This document shows positions 47,704-60,379 of a DNA stretch of 64,000 nucleotides, piece by piece (the first letter of the stretch is position 1; the number at the start of each line of letters is the position of its first letter). The translations under genes and the position numbers were made by a program. A model generated the notes under the pieces. The model did no database searches, was not told where the DNA came from, and saw nothing but the letters and a program-made list of their open reading frames with translations. This DNA comes from Deinandra increscens subsp. villosa (lineage: Eukaryota; Streptophyta; Magnoliopsida; Asterales; Asteraceae). The stretch covers positions 122,546,957 through 122,610,956 of the forward strand of contig JBCNJP010000007.1 in assembly GCA_039602395.1 (NCBI GenBank), read 5' to 3'.

Positions 47704-47980
47704 GATAGCGTTTGGTTCAAGGAATGCAATGTAATTTAAATTATAAAGTTTTCTTTTTAAAATGTTGCTGAAGTTGGGTAAGGAAGAAGTTTAAAATACA
47801 ACGAATTCATTTAATCAATGGAATTTGAGGTTATGTAACTTTTTTTGTGAAAGATTTCTAAATTTCATTGATTAAAGAATTCATTGTATTTCAAACCCCT
47901 CCTTACCCAACTTAAGCACAACTTTAAAAAGAAAACTTTACAATTCCAATTATATTAGATTCCGTAAACCAAACGCCACC
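47704..47980. mobile_element. foldback MITE, 277 bp
   Basis: The left end GATAGCGTTTGGTTCAAGG pairs with the reverse-complemented right end GGTGGCGTTTGGTTTACGG. Pairing continues through aaagttttctttttaaa, aagttgggtaaggargg and aatcaatggaattt, leaving a short loop near 47840. No clear target-site duplication was found. Confidence 0.75.
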
Positions 47981-48709
47981 TTGAATCCAATTAGTCCGCA
48001 TCAATCAGTTAGATACTTTTCTCATCTTTCTTTCTTTTCTGCCTATTGTCTTCACTTTATGTCCCGATATGTACACCACTCTCATAACCGTCAAGAACGC
48101 TCCGAAAACTGTCAAGCCCCTTCTATTTGATTACCAATTGCCAAGCCATTCGCCTTTTTGTTGTGGGCCTTCAACTTACCTGAACCCACTAATCAGTTAT
48201 AGCAGCCCATCAATTAAAGAGACATTTTAAGTTGGGCCACACTGCCCAACCACCCAAACATTGCAAGTGATAGATTCCAACTCTTTAAGAGTCCATTATA
48301 ATTTCAAATTCAAACTCATTTGACTAGCTTCAATTCCTTTAATTCCAAACCACTTTGACAAATTTCAATTCCAAATTCGATTTCCTTGAAAAAAAATCAA
48401 CAATCCAAACAAACCTTTAGCTATGACCAACATTTTGACCAAATAGATGAATTTAATACCAACATAAGTCTCTTGAACTAATAAACCAGAGTCCCACAAT
48501 ATTTTTACCCATTAAATCTACAAAGAGAAAATATAAACAAATAATAAAAACATTACTATAAATCAAACCCAGGGTGTTTTAGATATCTGGTCTTCCATAG
48601 ATGCATACTGATCAAACATTTAGCATAACAGCCATAACTTCTATGGCACTTGACGTCAGCAAAGATATTTTGCTGAACAAGATGCCAAGTTACATTCAGT
48701 AGTTTCCAA
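47981..48709. other. intergenic and 3' UTR of BUB3
   Basis: No gene was seen. The part nearest 48709 is probably the BUB3 3' UTR (minus strand). Confidence 0.45.
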
Positions 48710-51700
48710 TTATGTTGCAGGGTTAGGGTAAACTTTAGGCTTTGGTTTCACTTCAACTTCGTTCACACTACGGACAAAGATGGCATCAGGTTCATGCCTG
48801 CAAGATAATTAAGTGAAAGTAAAAAATATGTTACGCAAAACAAAACATATAATAACAGGTAAGTCAGGCCTGTTAGGTTTGACCCAGAACACTTTCAGTT
48901 GACCCATTTTGCTATGAGAGAAGATAACCACAACCGACACACAGATAAGTAAATGGGTTGAAATTGCTAGAGATGAGAAAAAAAAACTAAGAAAAAGGGT
49001 AGTTACTGTTTGTCTCCCTCTTCGTATGTATAACTGGATGCAACAGCCAACAGTCGACCATCTCGGCTGAATGATAAAGCAGCAATGCTGGTAGGGTACT
49101 TTGAGTACTGGAAAAAAAAAACACTAAATGAGAATCTAGAAAATAGTAATCTAACCAACAATATTTACCAAAGGGGTTCTAGCCCAATGGTATCTTGGTG
49201 TTTAATAAGGTGTCCCTCCCCTAGAGATTAAGGGTTCAATTCTTGTAGTGGACAAGTGGTGTAAAAAATTGTTGTTCAAAAGAAAACCAACAAATATTTA
49301 TAAAGTACTAAAATGGGTGCTGAAGTATACCTGATACAGTCTCTTTTTGTTGTTTCCATCCCAAACATTGACAAAACCATCACACCCACCTGTTGCAAAT
49401 GTCCCATAACTGCAAGTGGCGTAGTACTTATAGTTAGATTACCATAAGATAAGAGATCTTTTTGAGGATACAAACATGAAGTTCTTTTTGAGAATACAAA
49501 CATTTGTTGGGGTCATTGATTATAAACAAACTGAGCAGCTGTAAAAGCAAACTTACACAGGGTGAAACGCAATCGTGTTTACAGGGTAGACAATGTCTTT
49601 TCCAGCTTCTGATTTCCTGTGACACTTGAATGCATATCTGAAGATACCATAAAGGCATCAACAACAAAAAGAATATATAATAAATAAGGAAATACATAGG
49701 GGTTATGATGTCAACTAGTTTTAAAATGGTTACTTTTTGGATTGACCAGACTCAGAAAGATCAAAAAATTCCATTGCAACACGGCCCTCCACGGAACTAA
49801 GAGCATAACCTGCAAGTTATCAACTTAGTGAGATAAGAAAAACAAACGTAAAAGTAACTTGAAAGAAGTTAATAAGTATACCTGTTCCATTGGGATAACA
49901 TTGTACACATCTAGTTTGGTATTTTAAGGAAGATTCCCTTCTTTGTTCGGGTTGAGACATGTTCCTCAAATCATAAACATTAACATGTCGGCCTGCAGTT
50001 GCAACCACTACACGATTCCCAACAAGAGACATAGAATAGACACGTTCTGGTTGAGTGTATGTCCCCACTAGATTACGGTCCTGTGAACTTGCACCTCTTG
50101 GATCCCAACATTTCAGGGTCTTGTCCCAACTGCCAGTTATCACTTGCCCTACAATGTTTTCACAGGAGAAGAAGAAAAACAATGATATCCATTTCTAACG
50201 CACAGTCACATGTAAATCAAGCAAAACAGTCTGATAGAAAGGCTGATAATAGCTCAACCATTTGAAATTTGTTAATCATCCTGATTGAGATGGTCCGGAT
50301 ATGATGAAATTGTCATGAGTGTGAACTTTGATTAAAAATAAAAAAATAAAATAAAAGAGTGTGATCTAGGCCCCAAGGCAAATGAAAAAATGTCTCATGA
50401 CAGGTCCGCTTGAGGCACCACCGTTTGCTTGAGGCGGTTTTTGTCAGAGGTGCGGGATTTCTTGTATGAGGCGAGGGAGATCAATATTTTTTACTTCTTT
50501 AGAAAGGATCTTGATGCATACTAGGACCACCACAAGGGGTGCTACCATCAAACCCAATGGAGGGCGCTCCCTTGACCTCTGACATTCATAGGGTATGGGA
50601 TCATTTAGCTTTTAAAAGCATTCGTTTTGCATCTCCTAGCCCGTATTAGAGCTTAACCAAAAGTCCTTTTGGTCAAGTGTAAATCAAAATTACATAAAAC
50701 GACTTGATGATACTAAAATCACCACCATTTTTTAATTATATCAGGATGATTTCATTGCTAATTGTGTTAGGTTCTTACTACTTGTGAATTGTTATTATTT
50801 TTTATAAAGTGCTCATGTATATTAACTTATGTGTATCTTTTGAATATAGGGCATCTAGGATATCTCCTTCCCCTTTTAAACCAAGATTATGAAAGTGTAT
50901 ATATGTGAGTGTGTGTGTCGCATGACAAATCTCTTCATTTATGCAATAAAAAAACTAACCATCAAATGCAGAATATCACTTAACGTATAGAAATATTTAT
51001 ATAGATTTAGCCTATTAAATTGTTTACTTACTGGCTCAATACCTAAATACATAGGACAAAGAGCAAATTCAAGATTAGGCAAGTATTTTTTTTGGAGACA
51101 GGATAAAAGTTAGGGATTATTAGTTGTAAGTATTAATTAGGTCCATGTTGGGGTCTCATATCTTTGCTTGTACTTCACTTAGGATGCCTTTACTAGTAGG
51201 TGTAAATGCTAGCTTATTTCTCTGTTTGCCTTTACCAGTAGATGTGCATTTAGTCTTATGATATCGACTTTAGCTATAAGAAACTTTATGAATTTACCAT
51301 TCATTTATCTCCTTAGGATACTTGCTACTTGTTTGTTTCTTATATATTTTCTAAATTCCCACACACAAACATAACCGTATCTACATGTAAGCCTCTTACC
51401 TGTAGCATAAGAGTATTCAATACATCGAACAGGAGCATCATGGCAGCCGAGAATATCCTCCCTCTCTTGATTGAAAACAAGCCTGAGATGTGTGCAGAAA
51501 ACAACTATAAATCATTATGTTTCTAGACCTAAGAAGATATTCTAAATTCAATAAAACTTCAAATCTCATGACCTAATTATGTTTCACCAAACTAAATTCA
51601 CATTAATCTTCATGATGCAGGTTAATTGCAACTAAAAATGGTTTTTTTAGATATCAAATCAGAACAGGTATACAATAAGTTAGACTAAAAGCAAAACTAG

Positions 51701-52115
51701 TAACATTGAAATTAGAAATAACAGCGATGCTCACCTCCTGACAGTATTATCAGCACTAGCACTGAAACCAGAATTATCATCATGAAAACAACAATCGAGA
51801 ACCGCACCTCCATGTTTAAATTCTCCTCTCAGCACATTTTCACTCGCATCGTACAACCGAACAACCTGTCACCGTAACGCCACAAACTTTAAGAGCATAT
51901 AACATCTAATACTTCAAATTAGGTAAACGATTGAGTTGGTTAGCGGTTCGATTTTCAATAGAATACAGAAATACACATAGGGAGAAGCAGATACTTACCT
52001 TGTCCCATGAAGATACAAGTAGATTGTCGGAGTGATTGGAGAACCGGAGGCTGGAAATGCCGTCGGACGGAGGATTTGTTAGTTCGGTTCCGGTGAACGG
52101 TGGCGCCGCTGCCAT
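48710..52115 (-). CDS. BUB3: mitotic checkpoint protein BUB3, nine exons
   Basis: This is the WD40 beta-propeller protein BUB3. It binds BUBR1/BUB1-type partners and MELT repeats at kinetochores and delays anaphase until chromosomes attach. Exons on the minus strand: 51999-52115, 51735-51865, 51400-51482, 49882-50148, 49734-49809, 49557-49637, 49331-49409, 49007-49107, 48710-48797. All are GT-AG and phases join exactly, giving 1023 nt and 340 residues, the same length as Arabidopsis BUB3.1. Diagnostic pieces are NPPSDGISSLRFSNHSDNLL at the N-terminus, GQVITGSWDKTLKCWDPR in the middle, YPVNTIAFHPVYGTFATGGC and DGFVNVWDGNNKKRL, and the tail YTYEEGDKQHEPDAIFVR with VKPKPKVYPNPAT. No broken or missing blade was seen. 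Intron 3 is 1.25 kb; intron 7 (49108-49330) contains a SINE. Cellular site is nucleus and kinetochore (known for the family). Confidence 0.97.
49160..49290 (+). mobile_element. SINE in intron 7 of BUB3, antisense to the gene
   Basis: ggttctagcccaatgg (box A-like) is followed by gattaagggttcaattc (box B). The element ends aaaattgttgttcaaaaga, the same 3' tail as the SINEs at 13507 and 41450. It lies wholly inside the intron, opposite to BUB3 transcription, and the exons on either side are intact. Confidence 0.55.
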
Positions 52116-53610
52116 TTTATGTTTTGGGAGTTGATGATCTAGGGTTCAGATGGAGCTCGTTTTAGAAAGAGGAGGGGTGTGGGGGATTTGGGATTTGAAT
52201 TTGCGATTCAAATTTTGGGGGAGTTTTTATTCAAATTTTGGGAATAATTTTTTGGTCATCACTCTCAATTCTCAATCACTCATCAGTGTGATTATTTGGG
52301 CTCTTTTATTTGAGCCCACTTTTTCTAACACTAACATATTTTAGTTTTTTCTTAGAATATATTTGTTATAAAAACTGTTTTTAAAATTTTTTTAGAAAAG
52401 CATTTTTTTTTAAATATTGATTTTTATAATGGGATAATATGAAAAGCTTTAATTGTATATTTTTAGAGGAGAGTGTACGATAAATAAGAAGGCGTACGAT
52501 AACCTACCCGTATTAAATTCTTTATGTGTCATTTTTATAATTCGGATACATTTTTTTGAACGACAATTCGTCCTACTTCTATTCGTATAATATACCTCAG
52601 TATTTATAATGGTTAAGGTTTAAAACTGTGACATCCTCAAATAGCTTCAAAAGACAAAGCCTCACCCATTGAGCCACCAACCCTAATCGTTATAATTTGG
52701 ATATGTAATGCAACAAGCCGTTTGCAAGGTGTTGTCAACTTTTGCCATTTCTCATTACACCTTAAAAGTTTAAACCATGTGAAAATATTGAATGCAACAC
52801 ATATCATGGGGTTTCAATAAAGGGAAGTGATATACTCGCATGTTAAATTGTAAATTGTGATGATCTTAATTTTTTATTTTCTTTGTTAGTTTTTTTTTTC
52901 TTTCTAAGTTATGATGGTTCTTTCATCTTGTAGGTTGTGGTGTTTAAATCGTGTTTAGAAGCTGGTTCCGGTTTCAAACCGACTTGGTTATTATTAAGAG
53001 AAGTTAAGACTAGTTGTTGATGGAACCGATCCGAGTTAAAGCCGGCATATTAAATGATAAAACTATGAAAGTAGAAACTATTAGAACCGGTTTCGTTAGA
53101 GTTGCAACTGGTTCAAGATGAAACCGATTATGAAACAAATTATTTAATATTTTGTTTAATAAGTTTAAATATATTTAATTTAACTATAAACAAAATTCAT
53201 GTTGTAATAAATAGTGCTTCCTTATGATTGGGTTATGTGTCTTCGATTGCTGGATGTCACATGACATGCTTTGTTAATTTTTTTGAATATCGTTGCGAAG
53301 TCATTTTGTTTATTGTCATTCTATAGTTACGTTTTCTTTAAGATACATTTTTTAACGCCGTAACATGGTCATTTTGTATTTGCGTTTTTTATTTTGCGTT
53401 TTAGCAATATATTAGATAAAGGATTAGAGAAGAGGGGGTGGTAGTCAAGATTTAAAGATTGAGAAAAGAAAAAGGTGAGGCCCTCCAGCACCTCGGAACC
53501 CTTCATTGTGTCGCCCTATCGCAGTGTCACACCTCAACTCCCCCATTGTGTGACTTCCCTATTACAAACACCCTTACTACTTGTAACAAAGAATAAACAA
53601 ATAAATAAAA
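52116..53610. other. BUB3 5' leader and promoter, then intergenic
   Basis: 52116-52300 is the likely BUB3 leader and core promoter on the minus strand; no clear TATA box stands out, as is common for housekeeping genes. The rest is AT-rich without recognised features. Confidence 0.4.
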
Positions 53611-53615
53611 TAAAA

Positions 53616-53750
53616 TTAAGGTTACAAGTTGGACCAGAGGATTTTCTCACTAGTGGAGTAGTGGTGAGTTTCCTTCTGATGAGGATTGGAGATGATCAAG
53701 TGGGTGGTATAACGTCTCCGTCAATTATCCAAATTTACCGTTCAAAACAA
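53616..53750 (+). mobile_element. 5'-truncated SINE, same family as 13507-13713
   Basis: The plus strand reads ggttacaagttggaccagag, then gtggtgagtttccttctgat, gattggagatgatcaagtgg and catccaaattt-like sequence ending gttcaaaac and an A-rich tail. It matches the minus-strand SINE at 13507-13713 over its body but lacks the box A/B head. Confidence 0.6.
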
Positions 53751-53871
53751 AAACAAAAAGGATATGATTATATTATCTTTTATTTTGGATCATAATAAAA
53801 CTCCAAATGACCCAACCGGTTTTGTTTAACTCTATCTAAAGACATAGTTAAACGGTCCAACCATTGGATTC

Positions 53872-53911
53872 TGTCAAAACCAGTCATAAACTGTCAAAAC
53901 CGGTCATAAAC
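53872..53911. repeat. short direct repeat near the 3' end of the receptor gene
   Basis: ctgtcaaaaccrgtcataaa occurs twice in tandem with a period of about 20 bp. Confidence 0.7.
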
Positions 53912-54249
53912 AACCCAAATTTCATCAAATGCAAAAAAGATATATTAAAAAAAATCCAGGCCATTGCTGCTATAATTCTACAAATCATCCATCTCTATTT
54001 GAGGTCAAATAAAGGCATATATATTGACTCATGCACATAGTTTTGATTGCCATATCGCATTTAAACCCATCACAAATACAAGGGACAAACTCAAACCTAA
54101 ATCACATCCCCAAGTTTACAAGTTTTCTAGACTCGCCTAAACGTCTATCATGGTACACAAATGTGCATAAAACATCTTATGAGTTCATCGGTTGGATGCA
54201 GGGCATGACCATCAACATCATATCTTCATAGTCCTAAGAATCTTGTTTT

Positions 54250-57200
54250 TCAAGCGCGATCCTCACTCACATGATTGACAACTTCACTTTGGTTGTCCAA
54301 CGGCATGTACTGTGCCATTATAGCTCTGATCTCGGAATCCATGTAAGTCTAGAAAACAAGATGGAATGATTTATTGAAAAAAGTTAATAAAATGAAAAAA
54401 GATAGGAGAAAAGTTAATAAAATGAAAAAAGATAGGAGAAAGAGTTAATAAACTGTTGTACTTACCCTTATTCTATACTTGTATACAAGATATGCACCGG
54501 CTGCAGCCATGGCTATGCCCAATATAATGATCCAAACAGCAGTCCATGCGGATTTGGCTTCAGCAACCCGTTTACCTGAACCACATACAAGATTAGAATC
54601 CAGAAACAGAAACCCATATGGACCTAACTGGCTAACTTATAAAGGTTTTTAGTTAAAAGGGTACTTATGCAGGTATCATGGTCTCTCATATACAAAAGGT
54701 CACTACTACAGGTGCAATCATAGCTTCCCCAGGTGTTCTTGCAACTGCATTCGGGGCACTGGCATGCTTTCTTGTCTTTGCATTCGTCAATATCTGCGCT
54801 CAATAAAATTCATGGATAAGAAAGTTGACTTTGAAATTGACCAACTAGTTCAAACCGAACTACTTTATAATTATTCAATATCACATGCACTTTCGAAACG
54901 CACATCCAAACACCCCTTAAAATAGAGTTACATGTGTGAAATATTTTATCATCAGTGATTCTTTATTTTGGTACTTTTTGATCATCTACACCAGTGTAAT
55001 AATGTTCTTTAGTTATATAAACGGAAGGGGAAAAAAAACCGATTTATGTGCAAGAATAGTTACCTTCACAACTATTGACACCATCACCTTTAAATCCAGA
55101 AGGGCATGCACATTTACCATTACCATTATCCTGTTTAACAAAATGTTTAAAAATCTAGGGCTGATGTTCATTCTTTTTAGAAAAGAAGAGATGAAAAATA
55201 TAGTTGTGAAGAGAGTATGAACCGAGCAAGCGGAGTATGAAATCCCATTTCGGGTTTCATGCCAGCATCCTCCATTATTGATCTTGCAACGTCCGGGCCC
55301 GCTTGCTACAAACAAAGTTAGAAAAAATGTTATACTTGTGATCGTGTCACACAGTAAATGATTGGCACTCCAGACTTCTATAAATATAACTAAAAAAAGA
55401 AACAATAAAACGATACTTGTATAAGATCTACAAACTTATGTAGCATTACTAGTTTTCTAGTGCCTCCCATGATTCTAATGCAAGGGGTAGTTTAAGTGTT
55501 TAACGGTAGCTTGAAAAGTGCCAAACAAAGTAAATTTTAGAACATTACCAGACAACACAAATTGGAAATTATGTTCTTCCATTAGATTAGATGAAATACT
55601 ATTTCAATAATATATTAATATTATAACATCATTAATTTCTTTAAATTGATTTATTAGCTCCAAAAGCGAATTCATGTTTCATGTAGAGTACCTAAAGAGA
55701 AGTCAACTTTGAAACAAAATTTCATAATTTTCATGAAAATTATTACCTTCGCATGAGGTATAACCATCTCCTTTAAATTGTACTCCATCAACCAAAGGAC
55801 ATTCACAAACTCTCCCACGAAAAGTATCCTACAAGTGAAAATGCATCCTTAAATAATATAAGAACAATATAATAATTTTAAAAGTTATAATATGTACCTT
55901 GCATGCAGTGACATTGGCAATTTTGTCATGCCAACAGCCACCATGGTTCTCCAAGCACTCATTTGTTTCCACATCTGAGAAACAAACAAACCAAACTAAG
56001 CAATTTATTCTTAAGTCTTTAGTGTTGTGTAATTACCTAAAAACTAATAATTATAGCTTACCATCGCTAAGACAAGCAGCCGGCTCGGTTGTTTCTTCAA
56101 AACCAGCACAAATGGCCTTCAAAACAGCACCTTTCTCCAACTTTCCTGTAATCACAACATGTAAACTGAACACATAAATAACTTTCCCCTTGATTTAAAC
56201 TAGAGTTGGCAACAAGGATGAGCTGGTAACAGGTCTATACAAGTTTTTTCTTTTTTTGTCTGGGGAAAATATGATTACGGAAGGGGAATATTTTAGTAAC
56301 CAAGTTTCAAATAGAATGGTTTAGAAGGTTTTACATTTTAAGAGTACAGTTCGTGAGAGTTTTGACCCGTTTGACATGTTTTCTTTTTAGCTATTTTTTT
56401 AATATTTCAGTTTTGAACACTAAAGAGAAAACATAACCCGTATCGGCCCATTTATAAACAAACGGATCCGAATTTGCACCTCTAAAATAAAACATCCAGG
56501 CATGTGAACTGACCTCGGTATTGTCGATTATTGACAACCAATGTAGGCAATATGGTCACATCACCTCTTGACCCTTTCCCAATCTAAAAAGAAAGAAAAG
56601 AAAACAATATTTTGGTTATTCATACGATTGAAATTCAAGAATGCTTACAACGTTGAAATGCATTTTCATATGTTGAAAATTATAAGTACGGCATACTTGA
56701 GCATCTTGTTCTTCTTTAAGGAGAATATTATCAGAATCAGCATCAGGGTCCCCCATACACTTCTCAATTTTTCTCAAATCAAGCCCTAACGATTTGATAA
56801 CAGCATCAGCACACTCCTTGTTGTACTTTTTATCTTTCATCGGGCATCTTATTTGGAAATCAGTGACATAATCCCACCACACCCATGGTTTATTCGTCTC
56901 ATTTGCCACTTTAAACACACACAACTGCCTTAAATTTTCAATAACCACATCTTTCCCCTCATAACCTGTGCTAAAATCTTGTTCAGGATCAGGAGCACAA
57001 TATCTTCCATGATTTATACATTGTGATTTGCACTGTTTGCTTATCGTGAATGCTTGAGGGCAATACCATGTTATATAATGGGGTGTAAATAAAGTGTAAC
57101 CACCCTTTTCAAGAATTTGAGCTGCCCCCTTGAAATTTTTCACAAAATCCATTAACATGTCGCATTTACCTCCACATTCATCATTGCTGTTTGTCCAAAG

Positions 57201-58695
57201 TTCATATTCGACACGATCATCGGGATGCGGAACAGATTCTCTCCAATCAAGATTCACATTGACCATGTCCCCATCACTGATTGCTTTTTTCAATTTTTCA
57301 CCAAAACTTTTGGAAATCAGGGCAGATGGGATTGTTATGTTTTCTATATACTTTGCAGAAACTGCATCCTCTTCAGGTGTATCCATAGTTATTAGCGCTT
57401 CATCGATGTCATCTGCCACAAGAACTGCAGACGCACCAGCATTTTGGGCATTCCAAACCTTTAATGCGAAAAAACAATCTGGACACCACAACCATACAAA
57501 TTAGACTTAATTACAAAAAACACCCTATACGTTTATATGTACTTGCAGGTTTCATCATGTATGTTCAAAAAGCATGCTAATCATCCTTTATGTTAGATCT
57601 CTGTTACAGATGGCAATCTGGTAATTTTAACCCAAAATGACAGTTGATGTAATTCGATACTTTCATCCCACTTATTATGATTATTATATTTACAATCCAC
57701 CAACACCACCAAACCGAGGGCAATTCTGTCTATGGATTATTAACATGAAACCCGACTTGAAAAATTCTGTCTTTATGTTGGGAAATACACAAAACACACT
57801 AATGTTATAAAAGGGAAAAAGAGAACATCCTACCGATGACTTCCTACCAAAAGGTGATCCTACTGAAGAGTGTTGCTACCGAAGAAGATGGCTACCGTTA
57901 AAACTTAAACCGTTAATGCCGAAGATGAAGAAGATCAAATAATCTTTTTTTTCTTATGCAACTATGCAAGTATCTTTTAGAGATTATATGGATTTGATAA
58001 CATTAATATATAGCATAAGAAATTGTAAACTAAGACAATTATGTTATATCAATTGATCAATGCAGTGCATGGTTTCAGAATTACTGTTTTTAAGTTCCTA
58101 TAATGTTCTTGATCAACTGATCCTTCTTAACTAGTTAACTGTGTTTAATACTTCTGCTGCAACATGTAAAATCAGTACAACAATTTTATCTGAAGATACA
58201 ATAAACAAACAAAAATTGCCAAAAAAAACACAAAAATTGGTCCAAAAGTAATCCAAAAGGGCAACGCCAAATTGGTTGTAAATTACGGAATCTTAACATC
58301 AAATATAGCAATCAGCAGTAACAACAAAAGCACAGATTTAGCTAATAGACAACGGGATAATAATCAGCTAAAAACAATGAAAAAAAAGAAAGATTCGTAC
58401 CTCCACGATCGACCAGAACAAAGGTGGGCAAAGTTCCAGGTTTAGCCTTGAAAGAAATCCCAAATTCGTCAAATTTCCGGCACCCTTTTCGGTTTTCTTT
58501 AGGGTAAGCCACCGTGCCGGCCATACTACCGCCGTACTGCGGAATCCCGAAGTTTCCGATAGCACTATCGTGATTTCCCTTGATGCTATCAGGTGATGAT
58601 ACTGTTAAGCTGTTCTTCTCCACTACGAATCTACCCATTGCGGGTTGAAGATACAAGCAGCTCAATAACAGAAACCCTAGAACTAATTTAGCCAT
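54250..58695 (-). CDS. vacuolar sorting receptor (VSR/BP-80 family), eleven exons
   Basis: This type I membrane receptor binds NPIR-type sorting signals and carries soluble cargo from the trans-Golgi toward the vacuole. Exons on the minus strand: 58401-58695, 56697-57478, 56514-56583, 56062-56145, 55898-55974, 55747-55828, 55223-55305, 55064-55130, 54665-54793, 54466-54575, 54250-54348; phases join to 1878 nt, 625 residues (family about 620-630). A signal peptide opens the protein (MAKLVLGFLLLSCLYLQPAMG). A protease-associated domain follows (FGIPQYGGSMAGTVAYP ... DCFFALKVWNAQNAGASAVL). The central domain includes ECGGKCDMLMDFVKNFKGA and WWDYVTDFQIRCPMKDKKY. Cysteine-rich EGF-like repeats follow (CLENHGGCWHD, CKINNGGCWHETRN, then a calcium-binding type DIDECKDKKACQCPECSC). 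The membrane helix is TAVWIIILGIAMAAAGAYLV, about residues 568-587. The cytosolic tail carries the AP-binding tyrosine motif YMPL at 607-610. Intron 1 is about 0.9 kb. No damage was seen. Confidence 0.97.
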
Positions 58696-60379
58696 CGTTG
58701 ATTCTGGAAGAACCCGGAGGATCGATGAGTTCGAGGATGTGTGATTTGCGTGTGATTGGGGAGAAGTTAGTAAAAGAACAGAACCCTAAGTGGGAAATTT
58801 TTGGGTGTGAAATGGAACTGATGAGTGATGAGGGAATCGATTAGAAATTGTGTTGAACGTGTAAGGGAAGAATGGTTGAATTTTAGTCAGCAACTATTTA
58901 TCGTATAGTCTTTTGGTGGTACCTACCAATTTCCCTTGCTATCTTTTCATCGTTTTCATGGTTACCTCGTGATGTTCTCACTGATGAACATAAAAATCAG
59001 CCGAATTAATCAAGAGATAGCCGATAGGTATTGTGTTTTTTTATAAAACTAGGTTTGTTATAATCGGGTTGACGTAGGAATAATGTTGACATACGAAACC
59101 GTCGTATTTATAACGGTACGTAAAGCAGACCGAAATAAAAAAAACGTGTAACGATCAAAACGTTTTAAACTAAAAACTAGGTTACACTATTGTACTCAAA
59201 AAAAATATGGGTACCTATTACACGAGAAAAATCAATTCTTTTGTAAAGCTCAAACGACTCATTCACAAATACAAAAGAAACCAATTCTTTTGTAAAGCTC
59301 AAATGACTCATTCGCAAATACAAAATGACTACGTTATGATGTTAAAATTAGAAACCAATGCTCAAAGTGTTGAGTCTATGACTTAAAAGTTATGTTACAT
59401 GTCAAATCCGAACCGACAACGGAGTACACAACACTAATATTAAGGTTGCGATAATTCTTAATCAACTCATTTCATAACATACGAGCAATAACATTATCCA
59501 AGCATAGGGTTCAACAAAAACAACAAAAATTTCCTTTTAATTTAGGTCACAACTAAGTGAACATGCGTCCTAAGTGTTATCAACGAGTTCATCATCATCT
59601 AACAACATATTCTGCAATATGTACAACATAAAGGTTAACTACGAATAGTTTGTGGGTAAACATAGGTTTTAGTACCATATTAGTATAAAGCATGTAATCC
59701 ATGAGTTAAGTGATAGTTCATAAGCATGATAAACAAGTAATGAGTTAGAGCACAATAAGATAGCGTAATCCAACCTTTGACAATTAGGCTTTCAATCACC
59801 TGACGTCATTTATCGGTCAAGTCAGGTGGGCTATCAAACCAATAAATCTATTATTGTAACCCCGGTCTTTTTAGTGTTAATAATTACGCTTATATGTCGT
59901 TCTAGAGGTCGTTCCAATAATAGCAAATACTCATGTAGTTATAGAATAATGAATAGCAAACTTGAGTTTGAATAATCGTACATGTTGCACTCCAAAACGG
60001 TAAAAGAAAATGGGCTATCAATACTCACCTGGAATTGAAGATACGAACGAAAGAATGACACTACGAAAATGAGACAGTTAACCCCGGAGAATACCTTAAC
60101 GAACCAATAGGAGAAATGAATTCAAAGAACAAAATGACACGATTGACCTAATTGACCGACGACACATTAGTGATTTTATTTAGTGATAAACCTAGTTGAC
60201 CTAGTTGACCAATGGTCTATAATTTGAATTATTACAATTAAATTTACCTAAAGACTAAAAATAAATCGATAATTCTTTTGTTCAATTGGCTTTAAGTTGT
60301 GTAACACAACGTTATCTTATCATCGCTTGTTACCTCTATATATTTGTTAAATCGATTTATATGTTTTCAGAGCTTGTAT
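58696..60379. other. receptor gene leader and promoter, then intergenic
   Basis: 58696-58900 is the likely leader and core promoter of the sorting receptor. A 49-bp tandem repeat (caattcttttgtaaagctcaaa...) occurs twice at about 59233-59330. No further gene was seen. Confidence 0.45.
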
